Shown in pieces: positions 35,490-47,983 of a stretch of DNA of 64,000 nt. Below the pieces are notes generated by a model. It was not told the origin of the DNA. It saw only the letters and a list, made by a program, of their open reading frames with translations, and made no database searches. The stretch's first letter is position 1. The number at the start of each line of letters is the position of its first letter. The stretch is from Sinonovacula constricta. Lineage: Eukaryota; Mollusca; Bivalvia; Cardiida; Solecurtidae. The translations under genes and the position numbers were made by a program. The stretch lies in NCBI GenBank assembly GCA_007844125.1, contig CM017565.1, positions 13,864,647 to 13,928,646 on the forward strand, read 5' to 3'.

Positions 35490-36478
35490 GTGATGTGTCA
35501 TGTCATGTAGAGACTGATGCTAGGCTAGAGACAACCTCCATGTGTCATGTCATGTAGAGACTGATGCTAGGCTAGAGACAACCTCCATGTGTCATGTCAT
35601 GTAGAGACAGATGCTAGGCTAGAGACAACCTCCATGTGTCATGTCATGTAGAGACTGATGCTAGGCTAGAGACAACCTCCATGTGCCATGTCATGTAGAG
35701 ACTGATGCTAGGCTAGAGACAACCTCCATGTGTCATGTCATGTAGAGACTGATGCTAGGCTAGAGACAACCTCCATGTGTCATGTCATGTAGAGACTGAT
35801 GCTAGGCTAGAGACAACCTCCATGTGTCATGTCATGTAGAGACCGATGCTAGGCTAGAGACAACCTCCATGTGTCATGTCATGTAGAGACTGATGCTAGG
35901 CTAGAGACAACCTCCATGTGTCATGTCATGTAGAGACTGATGCTAGGCTAGAGACAACCTCCATGTGTCATGTCATGTAGAGGCTGATGCTAGGCTAGAG
36001 ACAACCTCCATGTGTCATGTCATGTAGAGACTGATGCTAGGCTAGAGACAACCTCCATGTGTCATGTCATGTAGAGACTGATGCTAGGCTAGAGACAACC
36101 TCCATGTGTCATGTCATGTAGAGACTGATGCTAGGCTAGAGACAACCTCCATGTGCCATGTCATGTAGAGACTGATGCTAGGCTAGAGACAACCTCCATG
36201 TGTCATGTCATGTAGAGACTGATGCTAGGCTAGAGACAACCTCCATGTGTCATGTCATGTAGAGACTAATGCTAGGCTAGAGACAACCTCCATGTGTCAT
36301 GTAGAGACTGATGCTAGGCTAGAGACAACCTCCATGTGTCATGTCATGTAGAGACTGATGCTAGGCTAGAGACAACCTCCATGTGTCATGTCATGTAGAG
36401 ACTAATGCTAGGCTAGAGACAACCTCCATGTGTCATATCATATAGAGACTGGTACTAGGCTAGAGACAACCTCCATTT
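35490..36478. repeat. 47-bp minisatellite, about 21 copies, very homogeneous
   Basis: The unit is GTGTCATGTCATGTAGAGAC, then TGATGCTAGGCTAGAGACAA, then CCTCCAT. Copies are almost identical. A GTGCC variant recurs 470 bp apart (35693 and 36163; ten units), and one unit near 36292 lacks five bases. The last unit is degraded. High homogeneity implies recent expansion or active homogenisation. There is no open frame. Confidence 0.98.
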
Positions 36479-37228
36479 GTCATCTATTATTTGTTTTGTT
36501 TAACACAGTACCATGCCTACTCAATGATTGATCTATTGCTGTTCATTAAATGACACTGTAGACCTTCAGTATCTAAACAAACACAAGCAGCAACATCAAT
36601 CAGCTCTCACTAAGTATAAACAACAGAGAAAAGAGGCCTAGGTTATACTACAATCAGTGATGTCTTTTTTTAACTTCTGTACACACAATTGAAGCAGGTC
36701 ATCAGGTGTGACAAGTTTATCAGGTAATTTTAACCTCATTATGATCATAGTGCACTAATTGACTGCCTCCAAAAAGCAATACAGGTATATTGGTAAGTTT
36801 TCTAAGAAATGAATCATGAATGTTGATTGTTACAGTGAGCTGCAGTTAACCAATATATCAATATAGTAGAAAACATTCAAGAAAGCACAATAGGAAGCAA
36901 TTACAGAAATTGTTTTTTAATAATAAATATTGCTGCACATGATACCAATTGACATGGACTGTTAAGTATTTATGTACCATGATATTAGTTCATTGCCAAT
37001 ACTATAGTTCCAGCACCATAAAAAACTTTCTATTCATTTCCTTGCTGTTTTGGTGTTGCATGTTCTTGGTTATTATCACCAGGGATAGCATAACAGGACT
37101 TAATAACAGGAACTTATAACAGAATCATGTTCACCACATAATGAGTCACAATCCTAACACTTGGACAACCATCAGTGTGTGTGATTAGCCTGTCTTCCTC
37201 CTTCTTTCCCATTTCAGTGTCTCCCTGT
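36479..37228. other. Single-copy DNA, no gene seen
   Basis: AT-rich sequence of about 750 bp with no meaningful frame. Its right edge contains CTTTCCCATTTCAG, an acceptor-like string directly before the 24-bp array, with no supporting exon. Confidence 0.7.
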
Positions 37229-37413
37229 GAATACCTTAAATACAGGTGTTATTTATGCCTTGAATACAGGTGTGTGTGTTATTTATTCCTTGAATACCAG
37301 TGTTATTTATGCCTTGAACGCTGGTAATGCCTTGAATACTAGTGTTATTTATCCCTTGAATACTGGTTATGCCTTGAATACCAGTGTTATTTATGCCTTG
37401 AATACGGGTTTTA
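37229..37413. repeat. 24-bp/18-bp minisatellite, about 9 units
   Basis: The 24-bp unit is CCTTGAATACCAGTGTTATT plus TATG. Shorter 18-bp units (CCTTGAATACTGGTTATG) are intermixed, and one longer unit carries GTGTGTGTT. All lengths are near multiples of three, so short frames stay open on both strands. I read it as non-coding. Confidence 0.93.
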
Positions 37414-38680
37414 TTTACATTACTTCCATTAAACATCAACATATACACTTTATGGTGTGTCCAGCATACCATTTCTCAACTGCAGTCTTTAAGTTCACAA
37501 TCATATATTTGTCATATATAAGGTCAATCATTATGAATGACCACTGCTATGTATTAGTGTCTCATTGATAACTTTGCCATTTTAATGTATTCAACATCTT
37601 ACTGACATACACTCCTTTGTGTGTCCTGCACACCATTTGCAGACTCCACCATCAAAGTCAAGAGTTAGGGCCATCCATCTGAGTACCACCATGTTTGGCT
37701 TGGTGTCGTACAGTGCAGCTTATGGCCATTCAACGGCTTAATTCCTCAATCAGTGCCAGATATTTTTTAATTGGTATAATACAAACATTGTTCCTCATAT
37801 ACATGTATGGTAAAAACAGAATGCTGATCCAATGCCTGTGTGTTCAAACCTGGATTACATAACTATTGACTTCTCATTGTTGTGATTTGTAGTTTTTGTT
37901 GAGTACATTGCTGTTAGCAGCTGCTTTAGGTATGTAGTCTATTAGTGACAATAGTTGACAACTGCATGCCACACAAAATTATGGTTATTTGTGGAGATGG
38001 CACCCAGTGATTATTGGTCGGATTCTAGTCATGTGCTATCTACTTACTGTCAGTTATCACCTTCTGATACAAATCGGAGGTTGAAATAAGCTGAGCACTT
38101 TGCTGACATACAGGATGTACGTAGATACATTAAATATAAGCTTATGTGATAATTCTACTTTGACATGGTGGTAAGTGTTGATCATAGGAGTGTGTGTCAG
38201 TGCTGCTGTCATTATAGCATCTGTTTATAGGGAATAATTGGTTTTATACAGGGTGGTAATTAAACTGGGCAAAGCTGATCAGCACAGGTTGGGTCAGTAA
38301 GAGGTCAGTCTGGGGGACCCTCCTTAGCTTAGCCTTGCTGTGGAGACAAGGATCAATAGTGGTGTGGATCATGTCCAGTGTCTCCACCACCATAAAGATA
38401 CATCTCCCCCGCTTTACCTACTATGTTTGTTACTAACCAATACTAATTCTTAATAATTTTCTTACATATACATTAACAGGAGCCTAGTTCTCTTGTTAGA
38501 GATTCACTTGCAAATAGAGCAGTCCTCATCTGGATCAACACTAATTGCACAGACCTATGGCCTTGGCCAGCGAACTGTAAGCTAATGAAGTCTAAATTCT
38601 AATAACTTTGTCATTCAAAACATTTGAGTCTTGCCAGGGAAACATGATGGGGCTTTAGGAAATCCTCTTGTTTTGTGCTG
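37414..38680. other. Single-copy DNA left of the SINE
   Basis: No gene is recognised. At 38519-38570, CATCTGGATCAACACTAATT resembles segments at 13945, 45804 and 57585 and may be a decayed dispersed repeat. The region is less AT-rich than its surroundings between about 38230 and 38410. Confidence 0.6.
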
Positions 38681-38692
38681 TCCTTTACCACA

Positions 38693-38970
38693 TGAGCAAC
38701 CAGCAGCAATAGCTCAAGTGCTAGAGCGTGGCTTGCAGATTGGGAGGTTGCTGGTTCAAACCCTGGCCAGGTTCAATTTAAAAACTTTAAAGTTGGTAGT
38801 ACTTGCTTCCCTCCTAACGCTCTGAGCTAAGGGGACAGCATAATGCCTGACTTATCGTATCAGTATAATGGACTGGCCGGGATCAGTCCCTGGGCACCTC
38901 ATTAGTGCCCCTGTGCTATAATGATAGAAATGTCGCTGCACCATATGGGCAAAAATGCCGGCAAATCTTA
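38693..38970 (+). mobile_element. tRNA-derived SINE with intact target-site duplication
   Basis: A tRNA-like head at about 38701-38768 contains a polymerase III A box, TAGCTCAAGTG (38710-38720), and a perfect B box, GGTTCAAACCC (38753-38763), separated by 32 bases as in tRNA genes. A unique body and a 3' part follow (TGGCCGGGATCAGTCCCTGG, then CGCTGCACCATATGGGC and TGCCGGCAAATC). The element is flanked by a perfect 12-bp duplication, TCCTTTACCACA, at 38681-38692 and 38971-38982, the mark of LINE-mediated insertion. The length of 278 bp fits a full SINE. It is non-autonomous and non-coding. Mollusc SINEs of this general build are known, but I cannot name the family. The 64-codon frame across it is an accident. 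Confidence 0.88.
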
Positions 38971-38993
38971 TCCTTTACCACACCAGCCAGACA

Positions 38994-39903
38994 TCATTGT
39001 CCAGTCACAAAGTGTCTGTCATTGTCCAGTCACAGTGTCTGTTATTGTCCAGTCACATAGTGTCTGTCATTGTCCAGTCACATTGTCCAGTCACATAGTG
39101 TGTGTCATTGTCCAGTCACATAGTGTCAATCATTGTCCAATCACATAGTGTCTGTCATTGTCCAGTCATAGTGTCTGTCATTGTCCAGTCACATAGTGTC
39201 AATCATTGTCCAGTCACATAGTGTCTGTCATTGTCCAGTCATAGTGTCAATCATTGTCCAGTCACATAGTGTCAATCATTGTCCAGTCACATAGTGTCAG
39301 TCATTGTTTAGTCATAGTGTGTGTCATTGTCCAGTCACATAGTGTCAGTCATTGTCCAGTCACATAGTGTCAATCATTGTCCAGTCACATAGTGTCAGTC
39401 ATTGTTTAGTCATAGTGTCAATCATTGTCCAGTCACATAGTGTCTGTCATTGTCCAGTCACATAGTGTCAATCATTGTCCAGTCACATAGTGTGTGTCAT
39501 TGTTTAGTCATAGTGTGTGTCATTGTCCAGTCACATAGTGTCTGTCATTGTCCAGTCACATAGTGTCAATCATTGTCCAGTCACATAGTGTCAGTCATTG
39601 TTTAGTCATAGTGTGTGTCATTGTCCAGTCACATAGTGTCTGTCATTGTCCAGTCACATAGTGTCAATCATTGTCCAGTCACATAGTGTCAGTCATTGTT
39701 TAGTCATAGTGTGTGTCATTGTCCAGTCACATAGTGTCTGTCATTGTCCAGTCACATAGTGTCTATCATTGTCCAGTCACATAGTATCTGTCATTGTCCA
39801 GTCATAGTGTGTGTCATTGTCCAGTCACATAGTGTCAATCATTGTCCAGTCATAGTGTCAATCATTGTCCAGTCACATAGTGTCAGTCATTGTTTAGTCA
39901 TAT
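38994..39903. repeat. 25-bp minisatellite with 23-bp variants, about 37 copies
   Basis: The unit is CATTGTCCAGTCACATAGTG plus TCTGT or TCAAT. A 23-bp form lacks CA (CCAGTCATAGTG), and CATTGTTTAG units also occur. The CATTGTTTAG form recurs at 39498, 39596 and 39694, a 98-bp higher-order unit of three 25-bp copies and one 23-bp copy. The array starts 12 bases after the right target-site duplication of the SINE. Confidence 0.97.
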
Positions 39904-40179
39904 GACAATTAGCAAAGGAGTTTAAGTAGGCTATAATGGGAAGTTTTCTTTGATTCCATGCTTCCTTTTATTGTACACAACAAACACTTATTGTATGGCC
40001 TTGTTAATGCTATAAAACAATAGGTGGTCCTATATGATTGATATTATAGAGCCTTTATCCAAGATGATGATGAAACTTACCTGGTGCGATAATGAGTTAA
40101 TATTAATCTTTGTGGGAAGAAAAGCGTGAACAGGAACTAGGAGGCTTTAATCAAAGTGTTAGTTGCTTGAAATCAAATG

Positions 40180-42950
40180 CAGGCAGGTGGGAAAACACAT
40201 CCCTTCCACTGGCATACATGAGCAGCCTAAGGCTAGCTTAACACCAGCCCCTCCTATTGGCAAACCAGGGCAGTCATCTGGGCTCATGGAACACCCTCAC
40301 CTTCCACTGGTGGCTAAGGCAGCCATATGGGCTCCAGGAACACCTGACCCTCCCACTAGCAGACCAGGGCAGTTAATGCCAGTCATAGGGCTCCTGCAAC
40401 ACCTGGGTCCCATTGGCAAACCAGTGGATTATTCTCCTCTTCCACTGGCAGTTAAGGTAGCCATATGGGCACATGGAAATCCCACTCCTCCCAGTGGTAG
40501 ACCAGGCAGTCATATTGGCTTGTAGAGCTACCGCTCCTACCACTGGCAGACCAGGGCAGCTTTATAGGCTTCTAGAACTTCTGACCCTCCAATTGGCAGA
40601 CCAGGGCAGCTATATAGGCTTCTAGAACTTCTGACCCTCCCATAGGCAGACCAGGGCAGCTATATAGGCTTCTAGAACTCCTGACCCTCCCATTTGCAGA
40701 CCAGGGCAGCTATATAGGCTTCTAGAACTCCTGGGTCATGACCAGGGCAGCCATTTGGACCTTTGGAACACTATCCCTTCCACTGGCAGATTCATACGGG
40801 CTTGTGGAACACCTGCCCCACACACTTGAAGACAGATCAAGGCAGACATATAAGCTTGTAGAACACCAGCCCTTCTACCAGGTCAGCTTTATGGGTATGT
40901 GAACATTTGTCCCTCCCACTGACAGACCAGAGCAGCTATATGTACTTGTAGAACACCATCCCTCCCACTGGCAGACCAGTGCCAGCCATGTGGGCTAGCA
41001 GAACACCTGCCCACTCCCACTGGCAGACCTCCCATAGGCAACCAATGGTAGCCATGTGGGCAAGCGGAACATCTGCCCCTCCCATTGGCAGACCAGTGGT
41101 AGCCATGTGGGCTAGCAGAACACCTGCCAACTCCCACTGGCAGACCTACCACTGGCAGATCAGTGGTAGCCATGTGGGCTAGCAGAACACCTGCCCACTC
41201 CCACTGGCAGACCTCCCACTGGCAGACCAGTGGTAGCCATGTGGGCAAGCGGAACACCTGCCCCTCCCATTGGCAGACCAGTGGTAGCCATGTGGGCTAG
41301 CATAACACCTGCCCACTCCCACTGGCAGACCTCCCACTGGCAGACCAGTGGTAGCCATGTGGGCTAGCGGAACACCTGCCCCTCCCATTGGCAGACCAGG
41401 GTAGACATGTGGGCTAGCGGAACACCTGCCCCTCCCATTGGCAGACCAGTGGTAGTCATGTGGGCTAGCGGAACACCTGCACCTCCCATTGGCAGACCAG
41501 GGTAGTCATGTGGGCTAGCAGAACACCTGCCCCTCCCATTGGCAGACCAGTGGTAGCCATGTGGGCTAGCAGAACACCTGCCCCTCCCACTGGCAAAGCA
41601 GTGGCAGCCATGTGGGCAAGCGGAACACCTGCCCCTCCCACTGTCAAAGCAGTGGCAGCCATGTGGGCTCCTGGAACACCGATTCTGAACTCTAGCAGAC
41701 CAGGGCAGCCATATGGGCTCCTGGGACACCCAGCTTGCACACTGGCAGACCAGGGCAGCCATAAGGGCATGTGGAACACCCATCATGCACACTAGCAGAC
41801 GACAGCAGCTATCCTGCACACTGGTAGACCATGGCAGCCATTTGGGCTCCTGGAACACCCATCCTGCACACTGGCAGACCAGGGCAGCCATATGGGCTCC
41901 TGGAACAGCCATCCTGCACACTGGCAGACCATGACAGCTATTTGGGCTCCTGGAACACCCATCTTGCACACTGGTAGACCATGGCAGCTATTTGGGCTCC
42001 TGGAACACCCATCCTGCACACTGGCAGACCAGGGCAGCCATAAGGGCATGTGGAACACCCATCATGCACACTAGCAGACGACAGCAGCTATCCTGCACAC
42101 TGGTAGACCATGGCAGCCATTTGGTCTCCTGGAACACCCATCTTGCACACTGGTAGACCATGGCAGCTATTTGGGCTCCTGGAACACCCATCTTGCACAC
42201 TGGTAGACCATGGCAGCCATTTGGTCTCCTGGAACACCCATCTTGCACACTGGTAGACCATGGCAGCTATTTGGGCTCCTGGAACACCCATCCTGCACAC
42301 TGGCAGACCAGGGCAGCCATTTGGTCTCCTGGAACACCCATCTTGCACACTGGCAGACCAGGGCAGCTATTTGGGCTCCTGGAACACCCATCCTGCACAC
42401 TGGCAGACCAGGGCAGCTATTTGGTCTCCTGGAACACCCATCCTGCACACTGGCAGACCAGGGAAGCCATTTGGTCTCCTGGAACACCCATCTTGCACAC
42501 TGGTAGACCATGGCAGCTATTTGGGCTCCTGGAACACCCATCCTGCACACTGGCAGACCAGGGCAGCCATTTGGTTTCCTGGAACACCCATCCTGCACAC
42601 TGGTAGACCATGGCAGCCATTTGGGCTCCTGGAACACCCATCCTGCACACTGGCATATCAGGGCAGCTATTTGGGCTCCTAGAACCCCCATCCTGCACAC
42701 TGGCAGACCAGGGCAGCTATTTGGGCTCCTGGAACACCCATCCTGCACACTGGCAGACCAGGGCAGCCATTTGGGCTCCTGGAACACCCATCCTGCACAC
42801 TGGCATATCTGGGCAGCTATTTGGGCTCCTGGAACACCCATCCTGCACACTGGCATATCAGGGCAGCTATTTGGGCTCCTGAAACACCCATCCTGCACAC
42901 TGGCAGACCAGGGCAGCTATATGGGCTCCTGGAACACCTACCATAGGCAG
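40180..42950. repeat. 50-bp minisatellite, about 55 copies in three subfamilies
   Basis: All units share CAGACCAG...CCAT..GGGCT...GAACACC..CC. Left copies (40180-40930) are diverged. The middle subfamily (about 40960-41670) is 51 bp with 64-bp variants carrying an extra AGACCTCCCACTGGC; its core is GTAGCCATGTGGGCTAGC. The right subfamily (41670-42950) is 50 bp, with core TTTGGGCTCCTGGAACACCC. A truncated 29-bp unit (CAGACGACAGCAGC) marks a block repeated 279 bp apart (41751 and 42030). This region is more GC-rich than the rest. Overlapping open frames up to 243 codons on both strands are artefacts of the repeat. Confidence 0.97.
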
Positions 42951-44726
42951 GTCTGGATTAGATAGTGCCATAATTTACAAATATATCCTGTTTCATTTGT
43001 TCATAACTTATAATGCTTAAAAGGTTGTGTTGTTGTTTTTCCAAACTAAATAATGTAGATGCAGTGGTTGCTCCAGAGCTTTATTTCTGCAGAATCAGCA
43101 TCCAGTAATAGCTCCAGATCAAGCACCTCCTGTTGGGACCTTTTTAACATGAATCTGCACTATTTGCTGAAAAGCAATGCATGTAGGTACCTTGGCATGT
43201 AATTGTTGGTAATAGTCAATAATCAGTATGAGCTTTTAATATATATAGCAGGAAAAAAGTTTGTTTCGACCTTGGCTTGATTGATACCAGAATTGAAATA
43301 GTCTATTTCTGACAATTCTGTCTGCTGAAATTAAGCACAATGTCTCATTAGATGAATGTGACAAGCAGATAAAATTGTACTTTACAAAGATGGTGTATCT
43401 GTACCATTGACAGCAGCTATTATTTCTACTTGTTGCAATATTTGGCCTGTCACTCAAACTGTAACTTGAAATTGTTGATCTTCCTTCTTTGTCGATCAGA
43501 AGAGGTAATATCTAGACTTGGAATTACTCTTTATGTTTGCAAGATAGTTTTGTTAGATTTGTTTGTTTAGGTTAAACTTTCCTCACACAGAGAGTTTTAT
43601 TGAAAAGCTGTTCACATGATGTAAATTTGATACTGACTTAGCATGTTTGCCTGACTAAACTTGTTATATGACAAACCTTAATAGCTGCAGAAAAAGCAAG
43701 GGGTACTATGGTGTGTAATGTTTTTACTGACCTTTGTTCTGGCAAGAAGTTGTTTATTTCTAGCATAGTAGTTTTAGTATTGCAGAAAAAAAAGATCACA
43801 TGAAAATTGTGTGCTTCAAAAAGAAATATGTACTAATAAATAAAGATTTGAGGCAACTTAAAAAATATCTAATCCAGTCAAGCTTACCAAATTAGTTCAC
43901 AATATGTGCTTTACAAATGTGTTCAGTCACAGTAACAATGTATGTTTAATACAGTCTATGAAAGCTTTCTTACTTTCTTTAAATGTATTAAGTTCTGAGA
44001 GAAAAACTTAAACTCACATTTATCTCACCATTCTTATTGTAAGAGCAATCTGTTAATTAATGAACCACCTACAAATGATGATATCATAAACCAATTATCA
44101 TTTATTAATGGCATAATTAAAAATAAATTAGTGCCAAAAACAGAAATGATTATCTGTTCATATGAAATAAATCAGTGCTTTTTCCCCTGGTTATTGTGTA
44201 ATACAAAGCAATAAATATTTATAACTGCATGATATGGTTTTATGATTGGTTTAATAATGATTACATGGGAGACATACAGAGTCATGAACCATTCAACTTG
44301 GATAGTCATATAATGTGTGTGGGAACTAGATAGGGCTAATTGTAACTGAACAGAATAATAATACATCAGGGCAAGAAATATCAACTAACAGTTGTATCGC
44401 ACGCTTTTATAACTTAAAACAATTATATCTCTCATAATATTGTTTTACTGTCACTAAGAACCAGACAAATAAACTAAGATTGTACACTTACAGAAGTACA
44501 TTAATATCAAATAAACCAGTTAAATCATTGAAAAATATATGAAAATTGTATTACTTACAGCAAGAGGTGTTGTGCTGTTGCTAGGCAACTGTGGTCAAAG
44601 TCAGTGAGGTCAACACCTATAGATGGTGTGTGTCCCTCTTTCAGGCAGGTTGCAGGTAAGGTGGCATGGTGTCTGAAAAATTCAACGAAAAATTGCTCTT
44701 GAAGGTTTTTTCATTGTTTCGGCCCC
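42951..44726. other. AT-rich single-copy DNA; possible micro-exon signal at its right end
   Basis: There are no frames of note (longest 73 codons). At 44645-44655 an 11-base segment, GCAGGTTGCAG, lies between a pyrimidine-rich acceptor (CCCTCTTTCAG) and a donor (GTAAGG, 44656-44661). This could be a micro-exon or chance. A TTAATTAATG/AATTA-rich stretch lies near 44050-44130. Confidence 0.6.
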
Positions 44727-45690
44727 TCTCATTGATCATTTTAGACAGAGTCCATTCAGCACCTGCCTAGATCCCTCTCATTGATCATTTTAGACAGAGT
44801 CAATTCAGCACCTGCCTAGGTCCCTCTCATTGATCATTATAGACAAAGTCCATTCAGCACCTGCCTAGATCCCTCTCATTGATCATTTTAGACAGTCCAT
44901 TCAGCACCTGCCTAGATCCCTCTCATTGATCATTATAGACAGAGTCCATTCAGCACCTGCCTAGATCCTTCTCATTGATCATTTTAGACAGAGTCCATTC
45001 AGCACCTGCCTAGATCCCTCTCATTGATCATTATAGACAGAGTCTATTCAGCACCTGCCTAGGTCCCTCTCATTGATCATTATAGACAGAGTCCATTCAG
45101 CATCTGCCTAGATCCCTCTCATTGATCATTATAGTTAGAGTCCATTCACCACCTGCCTAGATCCCTCTCATTGATCATTATAGACAGAGTCCATTCAGCA
45201 CCTGCCTAGATCCCTCTCATTGATCATTTTAGACAGAGTCCATTCAGTACCTGCCTAGGTCCCTCTCATTGATCATTATAGACAAAGTCCATTCAGCACC
45301 TGCCTAGATCCCTCTCATTGACCATTTTAGACAGAGTCCATTCAGCACCTGCCTAGGTCCCTCTCATTGATCATTTTAGACAGAGTCCATTCAGCACCTG
45401 CCTAGGTCCCTCTCATTGATCATTTTAGACAGAGTCCATTCAGCACCTGCCTAGATCCCTCTCATTGATCATTTTAGACAGAGTCCATTTAGCACCTGCC
45501 TAGATCCCTCTCATTGATCATTATAGACAGAGTCCATTCAGCACCTGCCTAGGTCCCTCTCATTGATCATTACAGACAGAGTCCAATCAGCACCTGCCTA
45601 GGTCCCTCTCATTGATCATTATAGACAGAGTCCATTCAGCACCTGCCTAGATCCCTCTCATTGATCATTACAGACAGAGTTCATTCAGAG
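44727..45690. repeat. 49-bp minisatellite, about 20 copies
   Basis: The unit is GTCCATTCAGCACCTGCCTA, then GATCCCTCTCATTGATCATT, then TTAGACAGA. It varies mainly at GATCC/GGTCC and CATTTTAG/CATTATAG. Each copy holds TGATCA. One copy near 44895 lacks three bases. It is not coding. Confidence 0.98.
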
Positions 45691-47317
45691 CCTGGCTAGG
45701 TTGATTTTAACCGTTTTTTTATTATTTACCCACTCTTAAAAGAATTTGTGTGCTGATCACAATGAGCTGATGTTACTGAAGAATCAATATTGCACAAAGG
45801 TTAGATCCTGATAAGACATGTCCAAGCAGTAGTTGGTTGATCTAGATCAACACTATTTCCCTAAGCTAGGTCTCATGAAGTTGTCAGTTGTGTTTTTACT
45901 TTATACTGCAGTACAAAATCCAGTGATTTGAAATGCTAATGCAACTTTTGCTATCATGGTATCAAACTACCAGTGCTGTGCCCAAGAATCTGTTTTCAGC
46001 TAATTTTCTAGCATAGAACAGGCAGATGTGGATTTATGGTAGAAGGCTTATGTGGATTTAATGCTGTTCAGAATTAAGTGCCAGAGTTTTACTCTAAATA
46101 ATCCCTTAAAATATTTTTATGACAAAAAGCAGAGTTTAATTTGAACTATTTCAGGTAAATACGTGTAATGGTTAATACATGTAGCTCTGGAACTAGTTTA
46201 GTTTTAACACTGTACAGCAAAGCATATTCATGTTAAAATATTAACTATGGAATATAGTACAACTTTGTGAAGCTGTATCTGTTCAGTCTAACAATAATGT
46301 GATTACAAGACAGATTTCAAAGTAAATTCCTATACTTGATTAAAAACAACATTAATCACAGTAATAGGACTTTTGGAAATCTGTCTTAAAATCAGGTCAT
46401 GACTGATCTCTTTTCAGTCTGTCTGCCAACCAAATAATAACAAGTTTTATTTAAAATGGCCAAAAGCCAACTTAGGACCAGCCATCTTCAAATCGTAATA
46501 CAAGAAAATTACATGTATTTTACAAATGCTAAACCATGCTAGTTTCCCATCTTTGAAGTTATCAATGTATTTGTTTTTGCCCATTAAACATGCATAAAAT
46601 AAAGGAAGTTAATTTCTTAGCCTTGGTCCTGCTTGATCTCAGTGTTTTTGGAAGTTAGGAGCTGGTGTTCCCAGCAGATGTTTCATAAGCTTGTACATGC
46701 TAGAAGACTACATCACCAACACAAAAGTAATGTATCAGCCCTGAAATACAGCATTGTTCATGGAATACATAGAAAATTTGCATCTGGGCTGTTGTTGTTT
46801 TTTTAGATGTTTTTTGGTAACTACTTGCTGGTATGAGGTCAAGTGTCTTTTGTAGAAATAGTGGAAGTGTTCTGGGTGTTACATACATGTATAAGGTGCT
46901 ACAGATGTTGTACCTCTGTATCATCCATTCCATGTATATTATGTACTGATTTAGTAAATCACATTAAGCAGGTTTTATATAAACCTCTTGACAGTGCTTT
47001 ACAAGGCTTTTAATATCTTAATATTCCTCTAATCGGCTCCATAAAAGTTTGCTGACATCATTAAATAAGATTGTTTAATACGTTAAGACAATATCCAATA
47101 CGAATATTGCAGCATATGTCATGTACATGTAACGGGCCAATTGTTTTATCCTATTTATAACTCTTTACATCAAAGTACTTGTCTAGAGATTTTCTATTGC
47201 TTGGATGCCTTTAGTGGTCACATACCTTTTATATGTTAATGGCAGGATAAGATCAACACAGTAACAGATTGTAGGTAATGAGTTAAGACATAAAGCAAGT
47301 TCTGTACAAATTTTGCT
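45691..47317. other. AT-rich single-copy DNA, no gene seen
   Basis: Around 45804-45870 lies GGTTGATCTAGATCAACACT, a near-palindrome similar to segments at 13945, 38519 and 57585. A 77-codon minus frame (46700-46933) has no recognisable features. Confidence 0.65.
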
Positions 47318-47983
47318 ATCAATGTATATTTCTTACTATCCATTGTATTTGTTATCATCTGTTATATTTCTTACAATCCATTGTATTTGTTATCATCTGT
47401 TATATTTCTCACTATCCATTGTATTTGTTATCATCTGTTATATTTCTTACTATCCATTGTATCTGTTACAATGTAACATCTGTTTGATTTCTTACTGTCC
47501 ATTGTATTTGTTATAATCTGTTATATTTCTTACTGTCCATTGTATTTGTTATCATCTGTTATATTTCTTACTGTCTGTTGTATTTGTTATCATCTGTTAT
47601 TTTTCTTACTATCCTTTGTATTTGTTATCATCTGTTATATTTCTTACTATCCATTGTATTTGTTATCTGTTATATTTCTTACTATCCATTGTATTTGTTA
47701 TCATCTGTTATATTTCTTACTATCTATTGTATTTGTTATCTGTTATCTTTCTTAATATCCATTGCATTTGTTATCATCTGTTAAATTTCTTACTGTCCAT
47801 TGTATTTGTTATCATCTGTTATATTTCTTACTGTCCATTGTATTTGTTATCATCTGTTATATTTCTTACTATCCATTGTATTTGTTATCATCTGTTATAT
47901 TTCTTACAATCCATTGTATTTGTTATCATCTGTTATATTTCTTACTGTCCATTGTATTTGTTATCATCTGTTATATTTCTAAC
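47318..47983. repeat. 38-bp minisatellite, about 17 copies
   Basis: The unit is TTATATTTCTTACTGTCCAT plus TGTATTTGTTATCATCTG. Some copies lack the ATC of ATCATCTG, and one near 47475 has an insertion. Hydrophobic-looking plus frames (ICYISYYPLYLL) up to 127 codons come from the T-rich composition and shift frame every unit, since 38 is not a multiple of three. Confidence 0.97.

Noticed and set aside
37800..37860. B-box-like GTTCAAACCTGG near 37847
   Set aside because: No A box at a suitable distance and no SINE body follows.
38701..38768. A functional tRNA gene
   Set aside because: The A and B boxes are good, but the segment is the head of a SINE flanked by a target-site duplication, and I could not fold a full cloverleaf with a matching acceptor stem.
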